64,000 nt of DNA from Myxococcales bacterium (GTDB lineage Bacteria > Myxococcota_A > Polyangia > Haliangiales > Haliangiaceae): positions 1 to 64,000 of the forward strand of contig CANKMW010000043.1 of the NCBI GenBank assembly GCA_947483555.1, given 5' to 3'. Shown in pieces: positions 10,749 through 18,725 of this stretch (position 1 is its first letter; each line of letters starts with the position of its first letter). The notes under the pieces were generated by a model. That model did not search any database. It saw only the letters and a list, made by a program, of their open reading frames with translations, and was not told the origin of the DNA. The translations under genes were made by a program, and so were the position numbers.

Positions 10749-12164
10749 TCACTGCGCCGGCTGCGGGTACGCGGTCCAGCCGGCGGTCCAGTCGATGGTG
10801 CCCATGGCCCCGACGTAGGTCGCGGTGGCGTCGAAGAAGCCGTCGTTGGGCGGCGTCGCGCCACCGGTGAGCGCGGCGGCGCCCGCGGTGGGCAGGAAGT
10901 CGGGAGCGGTGAGGCTGCTCGCGGCCGCCTTGAGGCCCGGATCGACGAAGCGGTTGTTCATCAGGGAGTTGCCGAAGAACGTGCTCTCGACGATGTCGCC
11001 GGTCACCTGCGCCGGCGGCCAGTTGTCGTCGTCACCGGCGGCGTCGTTGTGGAAGACCATGGAGTTCTGGAGCGTCAACATGCTCGCCGTGGCCTGATCC
11101 GAGGTCGCGGTGTCGCGCATCTCCAGGCCCTTCGGAAAGCCGAAGACGATGTGGTTGAAGTAGCGACCACCGGCGCCACGGCGCAGCACGGTGGCGAAGC
11201 TGCCACTGCCCACGATGTAGTCGGGCTTGCCGATCATCGTCACGTTGTAGATCGTCGGCAGCGTGCGCGGGATCGCGGTGTACGACGCCGCGGTGGCGTG
11301 GTTGTCCGATTCGTAACCGTTGGCGGCGTCGCTGGAGCCGTCGGGGTTGACGTGCTGGATGACCATGAACTGGGCCTTGCCGTTCCAGCCGTTGTCGGTG
11401 TCGAAGCCGTCGTCGCCGTTCTGGCTCGAGACGATGTGCTTGAGGTTGACGGTGCCGCCCCAGATCTCGATGCCGTCGTCGGCGCCGGCGTGGCTCTGGA
11501 TGTAGTCGATCTCGGTGCCCGAGCCAACCCCGGCCAGGCTGAGACCGTTGAACTCGCGGCCGGCGACGAACTGGAAGCCGGTGAACTCGATGCGGACGTA
11601 CTTGATCGTCCCGCTGTCGTCGGCGGCGACGCTGCCACCGTAGTAGCCCTCGGGGATCGAGCTGGTGAAGGCCTCGAAGATCGCCTCGGTGCTCGGCGGC
11701 ACCGAGTTGACGTTGGTGTTGATCGGCGCCGCGCCGCAGATCAGGACGCCGCCCCAGAAGCCGCGGGTCTGGGTGCCGGCGGCCTGGGCGCTGGTGAAGA
11801 CGATCGGCGCGGCGGCGGTACCGACCGCCTCGAGCTTGGCGCCGCGCGTGATGACCAGCAGCGCCCCCTGCTCGCCCTTGATGACGGTGCCGGCCGGGAT
11901 CGTCAGCGTGGCACCGTTCTTGACGAACAGCTGCTTGAGGCGCGGGATGATGTAGGTGTTCTGCGCGTCGAAGGTGGTGTTCGTGGTGATGTCGTCGTTG
12001 AGGCGAATGGTCTGCGGCCCGGGCGGGGCATCGACCTCGCCGATCGCGGCATCGATGGTCGGCGGCGTGACGCCATCGTCACCGCCGCAGGCGGCGAGAC
12101 CGGAGACGGTGGCGAGGCCGAGCACGGTGGCCAGCGCGCGGGACAGATGCATGCGATTCAACAT
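10749..12164 (-). CDS. Beta-helix surface lipoprotein, partner of the TonB-dependent receptor
   Basis: 471 aa from ATG at 12164, preceded by AAGGAG with a 7-base gap. Lipoprotein signal MLNRMHLSRALATVLG...LAACGG, then an Asp/Ala linker. The body is a right-handed parallel beta-helix: repeated short turns such as LTIPAGTVIKGEQG, IWGGTVNLKHIVSSQNGDDG and FDTDNGWNG. The same type of protein is often found next to TonB-dependent receptors in other Gram-negative bacteria. Last gene of the tonB-exbB-exbD-exbD-receptor operon, 38 bp after the receptor stop. Probably an outer-membrane-associated substrate-binding or processing partner; substrate unknown. Confidence 0.82.
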   Translation of the reverse strand: MLNRMHLSRALATVLGLATVSGLAACGGDDGVTPPTIDAAIGEVDAPPGPQTIRLNDDITTNTTFDAQNTYIIPRLKQLFVKNGATLTIPAGTVIKGEQGALLVITRGAKLEAVGTAAAPIVFTSAQAAGTQTRGFWGGVLICGAAPINTNVNSVPPSTEAIFEAFTSSIPEGYYGGSVAADDSGTIKYVRIEFTGFQFVAGREFNGLSLAGVGSGTEIDYIQSHAGADDGIEIWGGTVNLKHIVSSQNGDDGFDTDNGWNGKAQFMVIQHVNPDGSSDAANGYESDNHATAASYTAIPRTLPTIYNVTMIGKPDYIVGSGSFATVLRRGAGGRYFNHIVFGFPKGLEMRDTATSDQATASMLTLQNSMVFHNDAAGDDDNWPPAQVTGDIVESTFFGNSLMNNRFVDPGLKAAASSLTAPDFLPTAGAAALTGGATPPNDGFFDATATYVGAMGTIDWTAGWTAYPQPAQ

Positions 12165-12201
12165 GAGATGGCTCCTTCAACTAGGGTTCGACGAGAACTG
12201 G

Positions 12202-15117
12202 TCACTCGACACTGAGCTCGAGACTGAGCACGGCGGTCGTGGCCGCCGGAAACGCGTAGATCTCGACGCCGTTCTGGGTCCGCTTCACGCGCTGGTGCAG
12301 CAGGTTGGCGCCGGCGAGCTTGAGCTTGAGGTGGTTGGGGAGCTGCTTGCCGACGGTGAGGTCGAGGCGATGAAACGGCTCCTCGTAGACGTCACCGGCA
12401 CCACCGGTGCCGACCTCTTCGATGCGGCGCCCGAAGGCGTTGTAGAGCGCGTTCACCTGGAGGCCGCTCTGGGCCCGCGAGTAGCCGAGATCGACGTTGA
12501 AGACGTAGGGCGACTGGCCCTGCAGCGCCCGCGACGCGCCCATCAGGTCGATGCTGGAGCGGATCACGGCCAGGTTGGTGCCGACGTCGAAGTCGGACAG
12601 CGCGCGGGAGATCCGTCGCAGCGAGGCGCGACCCTCGAGCTCGACGCCGGAGCTGTCGGCGCCGGCGGCGTTCGAGAAGCCGACGTTGGCGCCCGAGCCG
12701 GCGTCCTCGAGCGTGCGCTCGATCGGATCCAGGAAGCGCTTGTAGAACAGGCTGGCCGCGACCAGCTCGGTCTCGCCGAGGAAGGTCTCCCAGCGCAGGT
12801 CGGCGTTGTGGACCCGGGTCGTGATCAGATCGGGGTTGCCACCGATGGCGCGCCGACGGACGTAGTCGTAGTAGAGCGAAGGCGCGACCTCGCGGAAGTT
12901 GGGCCGCGCCACCGTCATCCCGTAGGCGACGCGCAGGTTGGTCCGCTCGGTCAGCGCGTAGACCAGGTTCAGTGACGGCAGCAGGTTGCGGTCGGTGCGC
13001 TCGCAGCGGCCGTCGGGGTGCTCGTCGCACAACGGCGGCAGCTCGCCCTGATCGATCGTCGACGAGATGTTGAGGTCGAGCACCGAGTGCTCGAGGCGGA
13101 CCCCGGCGACCGCGCGCAGCGCCTCGCCGGCGGCGACGTCGGCCATCAGGTACCCGGCGCTGATGCCGCGGGTGGCCTGGTAACCGTCGCTGGGCAGCGT
13201 CGCCTCGTAGAACGAGAGCCGGTCGGCGTTGGCATCGGCGAACGCCTGCTCCGGCTCCATGAAGCGGCTGTCGTCGTCGAAGATCGACCAGTGGAAGCGG
13301 CGGGCCTGGTACTGGCGCGCGCTGCGAAGGTACGAGCCGCCGGCCTTGAGCTTGACGATGTCGAACGGCACCGTGACGTCGACGCCGGCGCCGCCGCTGA
13401 GGTCGCCGAGCTCGCTGAACAGCCGCTCCGACGACCCCGACGTGGTGTCGATGGCGTAGCGGCCGTCGCTGCCCTGGACCCGGACCACGTCGCGGGTATC
13501 GGGTTCGTGCTGCGACACCGCCGCCGCGTTGCCCTGCCAGCCGACGATCACCTTGCCGCCACCGAGCGAGCTCTCGCCGAGCAGCTGCGCGAACGCCATC
13601 TGGCGCTCGACGAACTGCAGGCGGCTGCGCTCGACGATCGAGGTGTTGCCGTCGATGCCGCTGGTGATGCTCGCCGAGTCCTCGGCGGTGTGGGTGTACA
13701 GCGCGATCAGGCCGACCTGATGCGCCGACGAGTAGCTCCAGCCGCCGCTGACCAGGCCGTTGACCGCGGCGCTGGCGCGGCCGAGGGTCTCGTCGAGCTG
13801 CAGGGTCGATGGCAACAGCCCGCCCATGCCGTCGTCCTCGCCGGTCGCGGCGATGTGGGCGCGCCGGTTGAGGTAGCTGCGGCTGTAGTTGCCGCTGGCG
13901 AAGTAGCCCAGACGCTGCCTGCCGCGCTCGAGGGTGTCGCCGACCGTGACGCCGAGGCTGCCGTTGGGGCCGGCGGTGCCTTGCTCGATCGCCCACGTGT
14001 CACTGAACGACACCATCTGGGCGTCGATCTGTGCCGGCGTCAGGTCGAGGCCGGCGGCCAGCTCGCCGGCCGGGATCGCCGACGGCAGCGCGCGGGTGCC
14101 GTCGTCGAAGCCAAAGGCGTCGAGCGAGCCACCCTGGTACTCGTTGAGGGTCTGGAAGCTGGCCTCGCTGTCGGCGGCCAGGCCGCCCCGGACCTTGAGC
14201 GTGAACTTGCTGGGGAAGCTCCGGGTCTCGATGCTCAGCGCGCCGCCGGCGAAGCTGGCCGGCATGTCGGGGCTGAAGGTCTTGGTGACGGTGAGGTTGG
14301 CGAGCAGCGCGGCCGGGAACAGATCGAGCGGCGCCGCCGGCACGTCGGGGTCGGGACTGGGCAGGGGCACGCCGTTGAGCAACGTGAGGCTGTAGCGGCC
14401 GCCGAGGCCGCGGATGACGACGTACTTCCCGTCCTGGACGGTGGCGCCGACCATCCGCTTGGCGGCGTCGGAGGCGCTGCTGTCAGGCGAGCGCGAGATC
14501 TGCTCGGAGCTGATCGCGTCGCTGACCGTCGCGCGCTTGCGGCGGCGCACCACCTGCACCGCGTCGCTGGCGGTATCGGGCGGCACCAGGACGATGACCT
14601 CTTCGATCGCTTCGGGTGACAGCTTGATGTCGACCCGGGTGGAGCCGCGACGGACCACGACGCCGCGGATGCGGTGACGGCGGTACAGGTCGCCGCCGAC
14701 CCGCAGCGTGTAGGTACCCGGCGCCAGCTCGAGCTCGAACCTGCCGTCCTGGTCGGTAGCGGCGCGGACCACGCCACCATCGACGGTGAGCGTGACGTCG
14801 GGCACCGGCTCACCGGTGTCGGCGTCGACGACCCGGCCGCGAACGCCGGCGAAGCTGTGCGGCGCCACTGGCGGCGGCGGTTGCTCGGGCGGCGGTTGCT
14901 CGGGCGGCGGTTGCTCGGGCGGCGGTTGCTCGGCGGGCGCGTCGGCCGGCGGCCGCGGCACGGTTGGCGGCGCGTCAGCGGGCGGTAGCGGCTCGCCGGT
15001 CGGATCGGTGGTTCCGTCCGCGGTGATCTCCTCCGGCAGCGCGATCGCCGGCGCCGGCATCGCCAGCACGCCAGCGGCGAGCGTCACGCGCAGGAGAGCT
15101 GGGAAACAACGCTGCAC
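12202..15117 (-). CDS. TonB-dependent outer-membrane receptor with carboxypeptidase-regulatory domain
   Basis: 971 aa from GTG at 15117. Signal peptide, then a Pro-rich spacer made of PPPEQ repeats (encoded by a 15-bp tandem repeat), a CarboxypepD_reg-like beta domain (about 90-170: VRGRVVDADTGEPVPDVTL), a plug (VIRGLGGRYSLTLLNGVPLP) and a large beta-barrel ending in aromatic/hydrophobic strands (AVLSLELSVE). It transports a substrate across the outer membrane using TonB energy. The PPPEQ spacer is unusual before the regulatory domain. It lies between exbD (15204) and the beta-helix lipoprotein; the whole island encodes its own energising complex. Confidence 0.92.
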   Translation of the reverse strand: MQRCFPALLRVTLAAGVLAMPAPAIALPEEITADGTTDPTGEPLPPADAPPTVPRPPADAPAEQPPPEQPPPEQPPPEQPPPPVAPHSFAGVRGRVVDADTGEPVPDVTLTVDGGVVRAATDQDGRFELELAPGTYTLRVGGDLYRRHRIRGVVVRRGSTRVDIKLSPEAIEEVIVLVPPDTASDAVQVVRRRKRATVSDAISSEQISRSPDSSASDAAKRMVGATVQDGKYVVIRGLGGRYSLTLLNGVPLPSPDPDVPAAPLDLFPAALLANLTVTKTFSPDMPASFAGGALSIETRSFPSKFTLKVRGGLAADSEASFQTLNEYQGGSLDAFGFDDGTRALPSAIPAGELAAGLDLTPAQIDAQMVSFSDTWAIEQGTAGPNGSLGVTVGDTLERGRQRLGYFASGNYSRSYLNRRAHIAATGEDDGMGGLLPSTLQLDETLGRASAAVNGLVSGGWSYSSAHQVGLIALYTHTAEDSASITSGIDGNTSIVERSRLQFVERQMAFAQLLGESSLGGGKVIVGWQGNAAAVSQHEPDTRDVVRVQGSDGRYAIDTTSGSSERLFSELGDLSGGAGVDVTVPFDIVKLKAGGSYLRSARQYQARRFHWSIFDDDSRFMEPEQAFADANADRLSFYEATLPSDGYQATRGISAGYLMADVAAGEALRAVAGVRLEHSVLDLNISSTIDQGELPPLCDEHPDGRCERTDRNLLPSLNLVYALTERTNLRVAYGMTVARPNFREVAPSLYYDYVRRRAIGGNPDLITTRVHNADLRWETFLGETELVAASLFYKRFLDPIERTLEDAGSGANVGFSNAAGADSSGVELEGRASLRRISRALSDFDVGTNLAVIRSSIDLMGASRALQGQSPYVFNVDLGYSRAQSGLQVNALYNAFGRRIEEVGTGGAGDVYEEPFHRLDLTVGKQLPNHLKLKLAGANLLHQRVKRTQNGVEIYAFPAATTAVLSLELSVE
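14875..14934. repeat. 15-bp tandem repeat encoding PPPEQ units
   Basis: TTGCTCGGGCGGCGG repeats at 14881, 14896, 14911 and partly 14926. It encodes the proline-rich spacer of the TonB-dependent receptor and is likely to vary in copy number by slippage. Confidence 0.85.
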
Positions 15118-15203
15118 ACGCGCACTGTCGGCGACGCCAGTGTCGAGACCTTCGCGGCTCTGTCACGATGTCGTGGCGGGTCGGTGGCGACGCCGAACCT
15201 GCA

Positions 15204-15650
15204 TCAGGGCAGGACGGTGTCGGTGAGCACGGCGATGTTCACCGCACCGCCACCGCGAGCGGCGTCGAGCGCCGCCATCGCGGTGCCGTAAGGCACGTCG
15301 GCGGCGGCGTCGAAGAACATCAAGCGGTCACTGCGCGCGGCGAAGATGCGTTCGAGCTTTTCGGGCAACGCCGCCAGCTCGACGCGGTCCTGGTTGATCC
15401 ACAGCGAGCCATCGGAGCGCACCACCATCACGATCGACACCTGATCGTCGGGGCTGGGCGGCTCGGGTTGCGCCGCGGCCGTCTTCTTGGGCATGTGGAG
15501 CCAGAACTGCTTCACCATCATCGGCGCGATCACCATGAAGATGATGAGCAGGACGAGGACGACGTCGACCAGCGGGGTGACGTTCATCGACGGCCGAACC
15601 TGGCCCCGCTTCCGCTTGCCACGGCCGCCGACCTCGATGCTGGCGCCCAT
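15204..15650 (-). CDS. exbD: ExbD/TolR-family biopolymer transport protein (second copy)
   Basis: 148 aa from ATG at 15650. Cytoplasmic N-terminus, then the family signature NVTPLVDVVLVLLIIFMV with the proton-relay Asp in the single transmembrane helix, then a periplasmic domain (VVRSDGSLWINQDRV, DVPYGTAMAALD). Works with ExbB and TonB to couple proton flow to outer-membrane uptake. Separated by 2 bp from the other exbD, with which it shares the transmembrane signature but little else. Paired ExbD proteins are known in some TonB systems. Confidence 0.92.
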   Translation of the reverse strand: MGASIEVGGRGKRKRGQVRPSMNVTPLVDVVLVLLIIFMVIAPMMVKQFWLHMPKKTAAAQPEPPSPDDQVSIVMVVRSDGSLWINQDRVELAALPEKLERIFAARSDRLMFFDAAADVPYGTAMAALDAARGGGAVNIAVLTDTVLP

Positions 15651-15652
15651 GG

Positions 15653-16066
15653 TCAGGCGCCTTCCTTGCGCAGGTCACCGACTTGCAGCGACACGCCCGG
15701 GAACCCGACCTGCTGGCACTCCTTGAACAGCGCGCGCAACAGGCCATAGGGCGCGTCGCGGTCGCCCTTGAGGATCAGCTTGCTGCTCGGCGAGCTGGTG
15801 TGCCCGGCGCGGAGCAGCCGCACCAGCGCCTGGCGATCGACGGGCTGTTTCTCGAGGAACAACCCGCCCTCGCTCGTCACGCTCAGCGTGATCGGTGGGT
15901 AGCGCGGATCGCTCTTCTGGTCGGGGTTGGCGGCGCCCGGGATCGAGACCGAGGCGCCAGCCTGCATCTGCGGGATCACCACCATGAAGATGATGAGGAG
16001 CACGAGCACGACGTCGACCAGCGGGGTGACGTTCATGTCGGGCCGCGGCCGTTCAGGCCGTCGCAC
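15653..16066 (-). CDS. exbD: ExbD/TolR-family biopolymer transport protein (first copy)
   Basis: 137 aa from GTG at 16066, which lies inside the end of exbB (14-bp overlap). An earlier in-frame start at 16123 would overlap exbB more deeply. The signature MNVTPLVDVVLVLLIIFMVV carries the conserved Asp. The periplasmic part contains ITLSVTSEGGLFLEKQPVD and LKGDRDAPYGLLR, typical of ExbD. Partner of ExbB in the inner membrane proton channel. The deep overlap suggests translational coupling with exbB. Confidence 0.9.
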   Translation of the reverse strand: MRRPERPRPDMNVTPLVDVVLVLLIIFMVVIPQMQAGASVSIPGAANPDQKSDPRYPPITLSVTSEGGLFLEKQPVDRQALVRLLRAGHTSSPSSKLILKGDRDAPYGLLRALFKECQQVGFPGVSLQVGDLRKEGA

Positions 16067-16817
16067 TGGTCCGCGCCTCCATCGCGTCACCGGGCGCCGG
16101 CGCAACCCGCAGCGTCGCCCCATGGCTCACCGCGCGAGCCGGGGTGCCGAGGCCGGCGCCGACCTGGTTCTCGAGGTAGTCCAGGAACTCGCCCTTCGAT
16201 TGCTCGAGCGCGAGCAAGAGCGAGTCGGATCGGGTGCTCAGCATGTTGAACGCCAGCACCGCCGGGATCGCGACCACCAGGCCGATCGCGGTGACGATCA
16301 GCGCCTCGGCGATCCCGGCCGAGACCGCGGCCAGGCCACCGGAGCCTTCCTTCCCGATGCCCTGGAACGCGCCGATGATCCCGATGACCGTGCCGAGCAG
16401 GCCGACGAACGGGCCGACCGAGCCGACCGAGGCGAGCACACCATGGCCACGCCGGACCTCGGCCGAGATGGCCTCGGCCCGACGATCGAGCTCGCGCCGG
16501 GTCAACTCGAGTGGCGAGACCTCGCCCGGCTTCTTGCGCGCGGCGATGAACGTCTTCATGCCGTCACCCAGGAGGGCGGCGAGATGGCTCGCCTGGTAGC
16601 GCTGGGCCAGCGCGACCAGGCCGTCGTGGTCCAGTTGCTCCAGCAGCGGGCCGGCCTGGGCGGCGAACCGGCGCGACATCCGGCGTGACCGGTAGTAGAC
16701 CCAGACCCGCTCCACGAACACCGACAGCGAGGCCATCGCCATGATCGCGAGCACCGCGACGATGGCCATCGCGAACGGCTGCATCTCCTGGAAGACCTTG
16801 ACGAGATTGAATTCCAT
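16053..16817 (-). CDS. exbB: MotA/TolQ/ExbB proton channel protein
   Basis: 254 aa from ATG at 16817, with AAGGAG 7 bases upstream. The N-terminal helix (MAIVAVLAIMAMASLSVF), long cytoplasmic loop and paired C-terminal helices (LASVGSVGPFVGLLGTVIGI and ALIVTAIGLVVAIPAVLAF) are the ExbB/TolQ arrangement, with the conserved GTVxGI and TAxGLxVAIPA motifs. Forms the inner-membrane motor with the two ExbD proteins. 22 bp after tonB in the same operon. Confidence 0.93.
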   Translation of the reverse strand: MEFNLVKVFQEMQPFAMAIVAVLAIMAMASLSVFVERVWVYYRSRRMSRRFAAQAGPLLEQLDHDGLVALAQRYQASHLAALLGDGMKTFIAARKKPGEVSPLELTRRELDRRAEAISAEVRRGHGVLASVGSVGPFVGLLGTVIGIIGAFQGIGKEGSGGLAAVSAGIAEALIVTAIGLVVAIPAVLAFNMLSTRSDSLLLALEQSKGEFLDYLENQVGAGLGTPARAVSHGATLRVAPAPGDAMEARTSATA

Positions 16818-16839
16818 CGCACGACTCCTTGGCTCTGAC

Positions 16840-17619
16840 TCAGTGGAGGCGGAAGGGGATCTTGACCAGCCGGACGAACACGATCGGCCGACCGTCGAGG
16901 GTGGCCGGCGAGTAGCGCCAGGTCTTGACGGCGGCCAGCGCCGCGGACGCGAACGGCTCCGCGCCCCGGACGACCTTGGCGGCGACGACCTCGCCGCGCG
17001 CCGAGATCTGGATCTTGAGGATGACCTCGGCCTCGATGCCCTTGTGGCGGGCCTGCTCCGGGTAGGCCGGCATCGTGTTGCTCGCCAGCGCCTTCGGCGG
17101 GGTCGCGTCGGGATCGACCTCGAAGACCGGATCTGGCGTGCTGGCCTCCGCTCGTCGTCGCGCCGCTTCCTCGGCAGCGGCCGCCGCCGCCGCCGCCGCC
17201 GCATCTGCGGCGGCTCGGGCACGTGCCGCTGCTGCCGCGGCGGCGTCCTCGCCGCCATCACCGAATTCCGCCTGCAACGCGGTGGCGTCGATGCGCTCGG
17301 TCGGCTCGGCTTCCTCGGGAGGCGCGTCAGGAATCGCGGTCGGCGGCGGCGGCGCCGCGGCGCCAGGTCGCTTGACCTTGGCCGCCACCTTGGGTGGTGG
17401 CGGCGGCGGCGGTGGTGGTGGTGGCTTCTTCTCGGGCTCCGGCGGGGCGTGGAAGGCGACGTCGATCGACTGTTCCTGGGTCGACTTCGCCGAGGTCTGG
17501 CGGGCCAGGATGACGAGGCCGATGCCCAGGATCACGAAGATGACGAGCGACGTGCCGGCCGAGGCGAACCAGCGCTTGCTGGCCTGCTCGTCCTTCTTGG
17601 CCTCGAATCCGCCGAACAT
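16840..17619 (-). CDS. tonB: TonB-family energy transducer
   Basis: 259 aa from ATG at 17619. One N-terminal transmembrane helix (SLVIFVILGIGLVILA), a polyproline stretch and an Ala/Arg/Glu-rich helical spacer spanning the periplasm, then a C-terminal TonB domain (YPEQARHKGIEAEVILKIQI, then VVRGAEPFASAALAAVKTWRYSPA). Transfers energy from ExbB-ExbD to the receptor encoded downstream. First gene of the operon. The 150 bp upstream hold the GTCACC repeat region shared with the divergent regulator. Confidence 0.92.
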   Translation of the reverse strand: MFGGFEAKKDEQASKRWFASAGTSLVIFVILGIGLVILARQTSAKSTQEQSIDVAFHAPPEPEKKPPPPPPPPPPPKVAAKVKRPGAAAPPPPTAIPDAPPEEAEPTERIDATALQAEFGDGGEDAAAAAAARARAAADAAAAAAAAAAEEAARRRAEASTPDPVFEVDPDATPPKALASNTMPAYPEQARHKGIEAEVILKIQISARGEVVAAKVVRGAEPFASAALAAVKTWRYSPATLDGRPIVFVRLVKIPFRLH

Positions 17620-17675
17620 CCCGGCGGACGATGCCGGCCTTTCATGACAGTCCGCACGTGGCCATGTGGCGCTCG

Positions 17676-17760
17676 GGTGACAAGAGCTGCGCCGCGGAAC
17701 GTCGCAAGGCTGTCACCTGGGTTTTTCGTCATCGCAACGAATCGGTCACCTGCCGGTGAC
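17676..17760. promoter_or_regulatory. Candidate operator region between tonB operon and regulator
   Basis: GGTGACA (17676-17682), TGTCACC (17711-17717), GTCACCTG (17745-17752) and GGTGAC (17755-17760) form inverted and direct repeats. GTCACCTG occurs twice exactly 33 bp apart (17712 and 17745), three helical turns. GTCACC-TGCC-GGTGAC is a perfect inverted repeat just upstream of the regulator start. Likely binding sites for a helix-turn-helix protein, plausibly the regulator at 17771. Confidence 0.55.
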
Positions 17761-17770
17761 AGCATGACGT

Positions 17771-18505
17771 GTGCATGCGCCGAACCTCGAGCCCGACCCC
17801 GCCGCGGGTCCCGTGAGCACGGCGGTCGGGGTGACGATCGTGGCGGCCGAGGGCACCACGGCACCGGAATCGCTGGTCGCCGCGCTCCGCCGCGAGGTGG
17901 TCGACGGGCACCTCGAGGTGCTGGACGTCTTGCTCGCCCAGCCCGAGGCCAGCACGGCCGTCGTCCTGCTGTGGATCCCGGTCGCGGCGGCGGCGGCGGC
18001 GTCACCGCTGGCCCGGATCATCCGCTGGGCTGACCACAAGCAACCACGACCGGGACTGATCGGCTGGTCCGTGAACGGCGCGACCGCCGACGCCGAGTCC
18101 GCGCTCGCCGCCGGCTTCGACGACTTCGTGGCCGGCGCCTGCTCGACGCGCGAGATGGCGGCGCGGATCCGCGCCGTACACCGCCGGGTGCACTGGAACG
18201 GCCAGCGCCGGACCGGCGTCATCCGGCGCGGGGCCATGACCCTCGACACTGACGACCACGAGCTCCGCATCGACGGCCAGACGTTCGCGCTGACCACCAC
18301 CGAGCTGCGGCTGGTGCTCGCGCTGGTCCGCGCGCGCGGCCGCACGCTGACCCGCGCCGAGCTGCTCGATCATGCCTGGGGATCGAGCAACTTCGACATC
18401 GGCGAACGCGCGGTCGACAACGTCGTGCTGCGGCTGCGTCGCAAGCTCGGCAAGGCTGACCTCATCCAGACCGTGCGCGGCGTCGGCTTCCGGATCGATG
18501 CCTGA
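17771..18505 (+). CDS. OmpR/PhoB-type winged-helix regulator with degenerate receiver
   Basis: 244 aa from GTG at 17771. The C-terminal about 95 residues are an OmpR-type DNA-binding domain: FALTTTELRLVLALV, TLTRAELLDHAWG, RAVDNVVLRLRRKLG and the end TVRGVGFRIDA. The N-terminal about 130 residues have receiver-like length and strand pattern, but the phospho-acceptor Asp is not evident where expected (VVLLWIPVAAAA), so control by phosphorylation is doubtful. Divergent from tonB and next to repeated GTCACC sites, it is the obvious candidate regulator of the TonB operon. No histidine kinase is adjacent. Confidence 0.82.
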   Translation: MHAPNLEPDPAAGPVSTAVGVTIVAAEGTTAPESLVAALRREVVDGHLEVLDVLLAQPEASTAVVLLWIPVAAAAAASPLARIIRWADHKQPRPGLIGWSVNGATADAESALAAGFDDFVAGACSTREMAARIRAVHRRVHWNGQRRTGVIRRGAMTLDTDDHELRIDGQTFALTTTELRLVLALVRARGRTLTRAELLDHAWGSSNFDIGERAVDNVVLRLRRKLGKADLIQTVRGVGFRIDA

Positions 18506-18507
18506 CG

Positions 18508-18705
18508 TCAACGCGCGGCCGGAGGCGCCTCGTCCGGGTTCCGGACGAAGCTCACGAACGCCATGGTCGGGCGGCGCGAGGCGTCGGTGGTGACGAAGCG
18601 GATGCCGTCGAAGCTCCAGCCTTGCGCCACCCACTCGTTGACCGCCTGATCGAGGGTGTCCTCGGTGACCGGCGACACTTCGACGAACTTGTAGATCGGC
18701 GGCAT
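18508..18705 (-). CDS. DUF4177-like small protein
   Basis: 65 aa from ATG at 18705. YKFVEVSPVTEDTLDQAVNE followed by WVAQGWSFDGIRFV and the final FVSFVR matches the short DUF4177 pattern (YKFVxV...LNxxGxxGWE). No signal peptide; probably cytoplasmic. Follows hemB by 20 bp on the same strand and may be co-transcribed with the haem genes. Function unknown in the family. Confidence 0.75.
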   Translation of the reverse strand: MPPIYKFVEVSPVTEDTLDQAVNEWVAQGWSFDGIRFVTTDASRRPTMAFVSFVRNPDEAPPAAR

Positions 18706-18725
18706 GAGTGAACGCTCGCTCGCGC

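Noticed and set aside
13018..14619. 533-codon plus-strand frame opposite the TonB-dependent receptor
   Set aside because: Antisense shadow of high-GC coding sequence; the minus-strand protein has clear receptor domains.
17641..17760. Pho box upstream of the tonB operon
   Set aside because: CTGTCAT/CTGTCAC half-sites occur, but never as two copies with the 11-bp periodicity of a Pho box; reported only as generic operator sites.
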